From: Flaccisagitta enflata
Lineage: Eukaryota; Chaetognatha; Sagittoidea; Aphragmophora
DNA length: 64,000 bases
Assembly: GCA_965153355.1 (NCBI GenBank)
Contig: OZ231126.1
Location: 47,740,001 to 47,804,000 of the forward strand
Reading direction: 5' to 3'
In this document: positions 57,040-64,000 of the stretch, piece by piece
How the letters are laid out: every line of letters begins with the position of its first letter
Position numbering within the stretch: position 1 is the first letter of the stretch
The notes under the pieces: model-generated
Seen by the model: the letters and a program-made list of their open reading frames with translations, nothing else
What the model was told of the DNA's origin: nothing
Databases searched by the model: none
Program-made: the position numbers and the translations under genes

Positions 57040-57906
57040 GTCCGACCCGGCTACTCAGTCTGACCCGGCTACTCAGTCTGACCCGGCTACTCAGTCTGAC
57101 CCGGCTACTCAGTCTGACCCGGCTACTCAGTCTGACCCGGCTACTCAGTCTGACCCGGCTACTCAGTCTGACCCGGCTACTCAGTCTGACCCGGCTACTC
57201 AGTCTGACCCGGCTACTCAGTCTGACCCGGCTACTCAGTCTGACCCGGCTACTCAGTCTGACCCGGCTACTCAGTCTGACCCGGCTACTCAGTCTGACCC
57301 GGCCACTCAGTCTCACTGCACTCAGTCTCACCTGCTACTCAGTCTCACCCGGCTACTCAGTCTCACCTGGCTACTCAGTCTCACCCGGCTACTCAGTCTC
57401 ACCCGGCTACTCAGTCTCACCCGGCTACTCAGTCTCACCCGGCTACTCAGTCTCACCCGGCTACTCAGTCTCACCCGGCTACTCACTCCCAACTGGCCTG
57501 ACCCGGCTACTCAGTCTCACCCGGCTACTCAGTCTGACCCGCTACTCAGTCTGACCCGGCTACTCAGTCTGACCCGGCTACTCAGTCTGACCCGGCTACT
57601 CAGTCTGACCCGGCTACTCAGTCTGACCCGGCTACTCAGTCTGACCCAGCTACTCAGTCTGACCCAGCTACTCAGTCTGACCCAGCTACTCTGTCTGACC
57701 CAGCTACTCTGTCTGACCCAGCTACTCTGTCTGACCCAGCCACTCAGTCTGACCCAGCCACTCAGTCTGACCCAGCCACTCAGTCTGACCCAGCCACTCA
57801 GTCTGACCCAGCCACTCAGTCTGACCCGGCTACTCAGTCTGATCCGGCTACTCAGTCTGACCCGGCTACTCAGTCTGACCTGGCTACTCAGTCTGACCCG
57901 GCTACT
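57040..57906. repeat. 18-bp minisatellite, unit GACCCGGCTACTCAGTCT
   Basis: About 47 units. Variants occur in blocks: GACCCGGCTACT (57048-57310), CACCCGGCTACT (57330-57490), GACCCGGCTACT again, then GACCCAGCTACTCTG (57675-57735) and GACCCAGCCACT (57736-57820). Frames of 115 and 313 codons (SDPATQ, LSLTRL) are open because 18 is a multiple of three. Confidence 0.97.
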
Positions 57907-59192
57907 TATTGCATACTGTATATATATTAACTTGATCTTACTTAGTTTAATAGGTTCTAGTATAGCTAAAATTTAGTTCAACCTAGTTGTCATAGGGCAG
58001 CAATAATAAGATGTTTTTAAATGCTACAATATGAATTTATTGAATTAAGAAGTTAAGTATATTTAGCATATGATGAATCTTGGTTGTGGTAATAAGTAGT
58101 TTTGAGTTGCTACTAAAGACTAAGACAGAATTTAATTCTGAAGTCTGTCCTAAGGAGAATGGAAGATATAAGAAAAGACAACCTTACTATTTAGACTTTA
58201 TCTAGTCTTAGCCAAGATGAATATCTGCTGGCTATAAAGACTGATGGTCTCACAACTTAGTCTATATGAAAACTCAAGACTTGTGATACACCTTAGTCTC
58301 TTTCCTCGAAAGCTCAAGATGAAATTTCTTCCGTCTAGTAGAGCTCAAATCCAGGAAGGATCACTTCTTAGCTATTGGGGGGGTTTTTATACTACGTAGC
58401 CTTCCACGAGACCGTTGCGTGAAATTTCTCGAAGAGTCACGCAACCGATTTTGGGTTTCCCCAAAATCTAAAAATAGCAACATAGGAATGTTGGTCTAAG
58501 GAGGGTAGAGAGTGGAAGGAGAGAGGGGTTCCAGATTATTTAACAAATTTCCCCTCATGATCTTAATATTGATCGTTCCTGATCATGATTACCTAGATTC
58601 ATCACTAGCATGCAATTACAAATGATCATAGTGCTTACAATAATTGGTTAGTCATACCATCACATTTGTTTCTTTTCTTCCAACAAAAGTGATCAAGATT
58701 AGTACACTAATAATTTGTTATCCAAAACAACAAACAAGCTGTGGATCAACAAATTTGTGATAAGAATTCATCATTGAAGACAGCAACGCTATAAGGCAAT
58801 ATTTTTATTGGTCTTTAGCTTATATGATTTTTTATTCTATTTTCAACAACATATTGCTATATTTTTATTTATTTTATTTATTTTTTTTTTTCTTTTTCAC
58901 TTTATGCTATTGTACATAACTGAGCATTTTGTCAGTATGTTATGCTTTCACACGACTGAGCACATCGTCATAACATATTGACACTAAAAACAATGAGCAA
59001 CGAATCAAATGCATCAATTTTTAAGCGCAATTAACAATTGAAGCGCGTAATGTAACAAGTCACACATTTAAATCTGGAATCTTCTATTGGTTTCTGGCTT
59101 TAAATTCAGTCTCTATTCAATATTTTACTTACGGTTGCAAACTCGAACTTAAAAATGTTTAAGAAAGTCTACAATATTTCCGGGAAAAATAT
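57907..59192. other. Unique spacer; possible promoter region of the downstream gene
   Basis: No gene or defined transposon. 58440-58475 has GATTTTGGGTTTCCCCAAAATC, a short palindrome. 58860-58900 is a T-rich run. The last few hundred bases would include the promoter of 59358-60476. Confidence 0.35.
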
Positions 59193-59275
59193 TGGTCAGT
59201 GGTGGGATTCGAACCTATGCCTCCGGAGAGACTAGTGTCAGTGCCTATCAGTGCCACTCGGTTTAATCACTATTG
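59193..59275 (-). pseudogene. tRNA-like remnant (Leu/Ser type)
   Basis: On the minus strand the B box GGTTCGAATCCCACC and an A-box-like CCGAGTGG...GATAGGC stand at tRNA spacing, with CTCTCCGGAG between them suggesting a class II variable arm, and CCACTGACCA as the 3' acceptor end. The 5' acceptor strand pairs poorly and the anticodon stem is not convincing. A decayed tRNA or tRNA-derived SINE head. Confidence 0.45.
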
Positions 59276-59357
59276 AAAAAATTTTCAATCGCGTCTCATG
59301 CAAACATAAACAACTCGTTGCTAAGCGATTTGGAACAACTAAGTTTTCACCTGTACC

Positions 59358-60476
59358 ATGACGGTGTTCAAACTTAGATTTCGTTCGCGGAAGCAGAAAA
59401 AATTTCTGCTGAGAGAAAAATCTACTTTAGCTCCGGTCACAACATCTAGTCATTCAAACTTGAACTTCACGACAAGGCCAGATGTAAATGTTACCTCCAC
59501 ATCTCCACGGCCTGATACGAGTTCATCATTGTATAAAGTTACATCTACTCCTACGCCATTGATGGTATCATTGATTTTGTCTCTGGTTGTAAATTCTACT
59601 GTTCCGCCGAGCACAACGACTGGACTTCAGAATTTGACATATGCAACGCAAAAGCGTCCTAAGGTTTCATTTGGGTGTATTGATTCATTTCAAATTCGAT
59701 TTCTTTCCAAGCTTTGCTTGTTTTGGTATGTTTTTGTTTTGTTTTTTGTTTTTGTTTTTTTTTTTTTTTTTTATTGTTTTCTGATTACCGTTTTCGTCTT
59801 CAGATATACCCTGTGGCAGAAACTACGGAGCTACCTCCGAATATTTCCACGACTACTGGACATCAGAATGAAACGGCCTCAAAAATGATGTTTGTTGCTT
59901 CTGTTAAGCATTCAAATTTACAAGCTGATGTCAACTCCATTTGCATGTAAATATTCGTGAAATGAGATCTATTTCCCATGAGAAGAAACCAAATACCTAT
60001 ATTATATGTTTTTTCCTTCTTTTCTTTTTAGTGTCGTGGTATATCTGGTATTGGTGTCCTTTGGTTTTCGCACGTGTAAAGGACGAGCAAAATCATCATT
60101 TATGGCTCATAGGACAAAAGATAAAAGTAATACGATACCCAATCAAATGACGTGCCTTTTATACATATATATATATATATTCTTTATTATTTGAGTCTAA
60201 AGAACCTTCTTTCGGAATTCAGGTTCAGACTGTGAAAATGCTGACGACATTGGAGATCTAAATGCTGTTTCGGATCCAGTGCCGGTTGACACTAGTGATT
60301 ACAGTGGCCTAAATGCTGAGACTGACGTTATTTTAGAAGGAATTGAATCGATAAGACTGGAGGAATTTAAGCTTCCGGAGGAAGCACCCCCTAAACGTCA
60401 CGACTTTAGTCTACCTCCTCCCCCCATACCACTCGACCTAAACATTTTTTCCATGAGCGCGTCATATAAAAAATGA
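59358..60476 (+). CDS. Four-exon Ser/Thr-rich single-pass membrane protein, unknown function
   Basis: Exons 59358-59663 (start ATG, phase 0 donor AAG-GTTTCA), 59804-59946 (acceptor CTTCAG, donor GTAAAT), 60032-60126 (acceptor TTTTTAG, donor GTAATA) and 60223-60476 (acceptor AATTCAG, stop TGA). All three joins keep frame; total 798 bases, 265 residues. The N-terminal part is Ser/Thr/Pro-rich with several NxS/T sites (NFT, NVT, NST, NLT, NIS, NET). Exon 3 encodes a hydrophobic segment IVVVYLVLVSFGF followed by basic CKGRAKS, a stop-transfer signal. The C-terminal tail is acidic and ends with PPPPIPLDL. No family recognised. There is no clear signal peptide, so the true start may be in an upstream exon. 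The intron with a T-run (59745-59775) explains the frame-breaks seen in single exons. Confidence 0.6.
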
Positions 60477-60748
60477 TTCCAATTTCAAATGTGACTCTCA
60501 AATCTGATTCCATGATATGAAATGATATCACAAGTGTTCTACAATTTGTTGCTAGTAAAATGGACGTTGTCATTCTTTAATTCGCCTTTCCATGTAATTG
60601 AGTTTCTAAACATAACTATAACAGTCCGTCGAAATCCGTTTTAGAATCCAAATTTTTGCAATTAGCCGTTGTAAAATCCGTAGTAAGAATCCGTTTCTTT
60701 GCTTTGATATGCCGCGGTTCCGTCGTGATTTTCTGCTGAAGCTGACGT
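60477..60748. other. Intergenic between converging genes
   Basis: 3' untranslated sequence of the flanking genes; nothing else seen. Confidence 0.4.
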
Positions 60749-60871
60749 CTACCACAAGGCCGATTCGAGGACGTGGACCTTCTTTTTCAATTCGTCCACA
60801 TCGTCTTCCAACTGAATAATGCGCAATTCCTGATTCTCCAGCGCACGTATTCTTGACTTTAGAAGCACCAA
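60749..60871 (-). CDS. Terminal coiled-coil exon of an unidentified gene
   Basis: Forty codons in phase 0 after a good acceptor (cctctcaacag), ending TAG. The peptide LVLLKSRIRALENQELRIIQ then LEDDVDELKKKVHVLESALW has heptad-spaced leucine/isoleucine and is very likely a coiled coil. Upstream exons would be at coordinates above 60900, but I see none before the retrotransposon at 61463, which may therefore lie in an intron. Family not recognised. Confidence 0.55.
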   Translation of the reverse strand: MVLLKSRIRALENQELRIIQLEDDVDELKKKVHVLESALW

Positions 60872-61004
60872 CTGTTGAGAGGAAGGGAAAAGAAAAGAAA
60901 GGGAATTATTACCACACCTAGATATAAGCAATGACTTATATAAACTGTGAAAGATAATAATCCAATCAATGTATTCTCAGGGAGCGATTCTAATCACAAA
61001 CGAT

Positions 61005-61225
61005 TGCGTTTTGAACAGGCCTTTCGGTCGCTCACTACATTCATTCGCTCACACCGCTCACTCCGCTCATTCGCTTGCACCGCTCACTCTGCTCATTTGC
61101 TTGCACCGCTCACTCTGCTCATCTGCTCTGCAGTGCTTTGCTTCACTCCGCTCGCTCTACTCGCTCGCTCCGCTCATTCGCTCTGCTCATGGGCTCGCTC
61201 GCTCACTTTCCTCACTCCCTCGTGG
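61005..61225. repeat. CGCTCACTCCGCTCATTCGC short tandem repeat
   Basis: About ten imperfect 16-26-bp units of CGCTC/ATTCGCT words. The Ser/His/Leu-rich frames are artefacts. Confidence 0.9.
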
Positions 61226-61462
61226 GACAGTTGATATTCTTCAAATATGTGTTTACGCTGTGATCGCGTTTTTGGTAGGCAACGTGTTTTATCTCAATTA
61301 GAAACACGCCCTTAAGAGAGGCTCAATTACTGCCATTTTAGTTTGGCATTTTATCATCAATAATCGCGCTTAATAAATGATCCCAACCATGATAGTAGAA
61401 TAATAATTCATACCCCTAGAATTACACTCTAGCTAGTCATGAACTATCCCCCGCCTCTAGGG
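61226..61462. other. Probable 3' region of the gypsy-type element
   Basis: On the minus strand the pol stop is followed by AGAGGCGGGGGA (61450-61461 area), a candidate polypurine tract, so an LTR should begin just beyond it. I cannot delimit the LTR because the other copy is outside the window. Confidence 0.35.
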
Positions 61463-64000
61463 TTACTGATAGTTTAATCTTTCTACTGGGCGCGAGACTC
61501 TCCCGGATCTCAGCAGTTTCCCATCCTTGGAATCATTTTTGCCAACTTGGCCTGGACCATCAATATTTCTATCTTCATTTTGGTCCTTATTTTCGTCATT
61601 TTCGTCATTTTCGGCATTTTCTTCCTGAATGTTTTCTTCACTGGAATCATTTTCGTCTAGATTTCCTTCCTCTAGCTTTGTATCAATATTTTCTATATTA
61701 CTTTTATCGATTTTTATGTCTCGGACATTTATCTTAGAGTATCTTTTTGTTCTATTATTTAACACTAAATAAGAGCCAGCTGAAATCTTTTTGACAATTT
61801 CAAAGTCATCAAGAAAGTTTTTGTCAAACTTAGAAGCTTTCCGAAAATTTCTTACAAGTATTTTCATTCCAGCAACTAGTTCATTATTCCTTTCAAATCG
61901 TTTATTTCCACTAAGATTATAAGATTTCCTGAATGCCTCATAGGCATTTATAGGCATGTTGCCTATAGCTTTTCTTAGCTCTTCTAAGTAAGACGTTTGG
62001 GTATCAGTCTCAACCTCTTTAAGATTTAAGAATAAATCTAAAGGTATTTTAGGCTTTTGACCTAAAAAGACAAATTGTGGTGCATACCCAGTTGTCTGAA
62101 GCACACTTATATTATAGAAGAAACAGGCCATTGCTAGGGTTACTTCATCCCATTCACTGCCATTGTCTGCGGCCATTTTGTAAATTACTCCTTTTAAGTT
62201 TTTGTTGAATCTTTCACTTAAGTTGGAAGTTGGATGATAGGAAGATATGAAGTGCAGTTTAATTGAATTTATTTTGCAAAATTCTCGTAATGCTGGTGAG
62301 TCTAACCCATTATCAGTAACTAAGGACTGGCAAAAGCCAAATCTTAAAATATACATTTTTTTAAAAGCTTCAACTATAGTAGCTCCTCTTAGGTCTGGGA
62401 TAGCCTGAGCTAGTCCATATCTAGACCAACACTCAATGCCCGTGAGGACAAAAGAGTAGCCTTCTATTGATTCATTACTTAAACGCCCAATAGTATCAAT
62501 AAATACTTTTTCATTTGGCTTGGAGGCTGTAATTTGTAAAGGAGGAACATTTCCTGTCCCACGTTGGTCAAACTGTTGACAGATTTTACATCTACTAACT
62601 AGTAATTGAAGCTGATTTAGTAAATCAAATACATAATATTTTTCCATTATATTTCTTGCGGTTTTTTCTGCACTGTAGTGACCCATATTGTCATGATAAT
62701 GATGATATAGGTCTGGTATCATATCTGGAGGTAATACTATTACTAGTCTATCATCGATTTTCCTCTTTAAGATCTTATCATCTATTTGAAATTTATTTTT
62801 ATATTTTACATAACTTTTCAACTCAGGCTCTATTATTTGATTAAACTTCGGAAATTCTCCTTTCTTCAAATATGAAAAGAACTTTTTTATGATTTCAGAT
62901 CCTTTTTGAATGGCTGGTATGTCTGTCTGGTCTGTAATTAAATTAATAGCTACCTCTGATCCCGTCGCAAATGTGCTCATCATTGGAAGCCATGAGCGAC
63001 TTGGGTCGACGTCATCTTGTCCATACTGCGCCAGTGCTTCTGACGCCGATAAATCCGGATGTGCTGCTGCTGCTGCTGCTGGTGATGGTAGTGCCGCTGC
63101 TGCGGCTGATGTCGATGCAGCAGAGTGATTTCCTCCAATCCACGGAGCAACGACTGCAGTCGCCGTTGGTGCCATCAAGGTGGCGTTTTTCATCGTCTTC
63201 ATTTTGGGAGCTCTTTTTGTCCACGTGGTCTTTTTCGCCCGCCACCACTCTTTTCTTTTTTCGTTCGCGGTCATTTTGCCTGAAATTGGAAGAATGGTGG
63301 ATAAGTCAGTATTTTCCCCCTTTTTAAGAGTAGGTTCTTCCGAAACTACATTGCACAGTGGGGAGATTTCTTCTGCTTCTGTAGGCAAAATGCGTTTTCT
63401 AATATTTTCCCATGTTTCAGCTGAATGGCGTGATAAACTGTCAACTGGTTTCATATAATTAGAGCTGCCTTTTTTATATATCACAGTAGTATTTTCTTTG
63501 TCTAAGACTGAATCTAAAAACTCAATGAGCCTATGCTGCCTTAGATACTTGCCACTAAAACCTAATTTTAAAGACGTTAATGCCTGGCAATCAATTCTAA
63601 TTATTACCTTTGTAAACCTAAGATAGTAATAAAATTTGCGAATTGCATAGTACAAACCTAATAACTCTCTCTCTGAGCTTCCTGCCTTCCGTTCTGTCTC
63701 ATTGAAAGCTCTACTTCCAAATGCAATTGGTACTTCTAGCCTTTTTATCTTTTTACTAGGTAATTCTATATCTTTTATTTGTGATAGGGAGTAGCCTACG
63801 CCCTCACCAGAAGAATCACAGGTCACTATCATTTCAGTATCATAAGTTGGGTGAGCTAATTGGGTAGCATTAACTATTTGACCTCTGACCTTATCAAAGG
63901 CCTTTGTATGTTCTTCTGTCCAGTAACTTTCAATTCTTTCGGGAAATTCTTTTTTAAGTAGATTATACAAGCATTTTACTGTTAAGCCGTATCCTTCACA
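61463..64000 (-). CDS. Ty3/gypsy-type pol fragment: RNase H and integrase (runs off window)
   Basis: Open from the window edge (GYGLTVKCLYNLLKKE precedes the first marked codon at 63970) to a stop at 61463, about 845 codons. Numbering from 63970: RNase H at ~40-185 with VTCDSSGEG, ERELLGLYYAIRKF, IDCQAL and PVDSLSRH. A Lys/Trp- then Ala-rich linker at ~235-340. Integrase zinc finger HYHDNMGHYS and CKICQQ at ~425-465; catalytic core with FIDTIG (D492), VTDNG (D553) and SERFN (E586); C-terminal SAGSYLVLNNR domain; acidic Asp/Glu/Asn-rich tail. The element is in the opposite orientation to 59358-60476. No frameshift seen, so it may be young. Protease and reverse transcriptase lie outside the window. 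Confidence 0.92.
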   Translation of the reverse strand, partial: CEGYGLTVKCLYNLLKKEFPERIESYWTEEHTKAFDKVRGQIVNATQLAHPTYDTEMIVTCDSSGEGVGYSLSQIKDIELPSKKIKRLEVPIAFGSRAFNETERKAGSSERELLGLYYAIRKFYYYLRFTKVIIRIDCQALTSLKLGFSGKYLRQHRLIEFLDSVLDKENTTVIYKKGSSNYMKPVDSLSRHSAETWENIRKRILPTEAEEISPLCNVVSEEPTLKKGENTDLSTILPISGKMTANEKRKEWWRAKKTTWTKRAPKMKTMKNATLMAPTATAVVAPWIGGNHSAASTSAAAAALPSPAAAAAAHPDLSASEALAQYGQDDVDPSRSWLPMMSTFATGSEVAINLITDQTDIPAIQKGSEIIKKFFSYLKKGEFPKFNQIIEPELKSYVKYKNKFQIDDKILKRKIDDRLVIVLPPDMIPDLYHHYHDNMGHYSAEKTARNIMEKYYVFDLLNQLQLLVSRCKICQQFDQRGTGNVPPLQITASKPNEKVFIDTIGRLSNESIEGYSFVLTGIECWSRYGLAQAIPDLRGATIVEAFKKMYILRFGFCQSLVTDNGLDSPALREFCKINSIKLHFISSYHPTSNLSERFNKNLKGVIYKMAADNGSEWDEVTLAMACFFYNISVLQTTGYAPQFVFLGQKPKIPLDLFLNLKEVETDTQTSYLEELRKAIGNMPINAYEAFRKSYNLSGNKRFERNNELVAGMKILVRNFRKASKFDKNFLDDFEIVKKISAGSYLVLNNRTKRYSKINVRDIKIDKSNIENIDTKLEEGNLDENDSSEENIQEENAENDENDENKDQNEDRNIDGPGQVGKNDSKDGKLLRSGRVSRPVERLNYQ

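Noticed and set aside
57035-57976. 313-codon frame (SDPATQ repeat)
   Set aside because: Translation of the 18-bp minisatellite; frame changes inside the array.
63355-63362. CACAGTGGGG as another foldback end
   Set aside because: Lies inside the uninterrupted pol reading frame with no inverted partner or flank duplication; chance match to the heptamer.

Overview
This window is repeat-dominated nuclear DNA from an animal, most likely an invertebrate. The clearest marker is a complete, three-exon, nuclear-encoded mitochondrial ATP synthase c-subunit gene (ATP5MC, 3971-5076, minus strand) with a metazoan-type presequence and GT-AG introns. I cannot name the species. Spliced genes, a CR1/Jockey-type retrotransposon, a Ty3/gypsy-type pol and many non-autonomous DNA transposons rule out a prokaryote. 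Real host coding sequence is sparse: ATP5MC, a possible terminal exon converging on it (3062-3211), a four-exon Ser/Thr-rich membrane protein gene (59358-60476, plus), a coiled-coil terminal exon (60749-60871, minus) and a few weak exon candidates. Most long reading frames here are translations of mini- or microsatellites.

Layout. 1-2.75 kb: decayed 165-bp tandem repeats ending in a hairpin, plus a 19-bp minisatellite. 3-5.1 kb: host genes. 5.59-21.36 kb: one 15.8-kb palindrome, whose arms are mostly a 136-bp satellite in opposite orientations; its outer ends are inverted copies starting CACTGTGGGC / CACAGTGGGC, with a probable 5-bp target duplication inside an older short repeat. Two hAT-like insertions (9409-14534 and 14773-16606) with 8-bp duplications interrupt its left arm and themselves carry further insertions. 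22-24.5 kb: two foldback elements and a second 19-bp minisatellite. 25-30 kb: a 20-bp G-rich array, simple repeats and a 1.5-kb 21-bp minisatellite. 30-34.3 kb: short modular elements and AT-rich duplications. 34.34-34.95 kb: a 610-bp foldback with the same CACAGTGGGC ends as the giant palindrome. 35.2-37.5 kb: 20-bp arrays bounded by inverted GC-rich hairpins. 37.8-48.4 kb: modular elements, a 610-bp dispersed duplication in two copies, and GA-rich tracts. 49.8-56.2 kb: a second large palindrome with datable nested insertions, including a 5'-truncated CR1-like element (50732-53840). 57.0-57.9 kb: an 18-bp minisatellite. 59-61 kb: host genes. 61.46-64.0 kb: RNase H and integrase of a Ty3/gypsy-type element running off the window.

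The unifying theme is a large set of short modular elements (more than 20 copies). Most complete copies start ACAAGGCC, carry an unrelated simple-repeat core and a GGACGGACCGAC-like stretch, and end in a hairpin followed by CTAAAAA. A tag about 20-30 bases from the 5' end is complementary to the last hairpin arm, and both change together between copies. This architecture resembles non-autonomous Helentrons (HINE / DINE-1), which is my working assignment, not a proof. The two most promising discoveries are this covarying end-pairing and the foldback family whose termini look like a V(D)J recombination signal heptamer.
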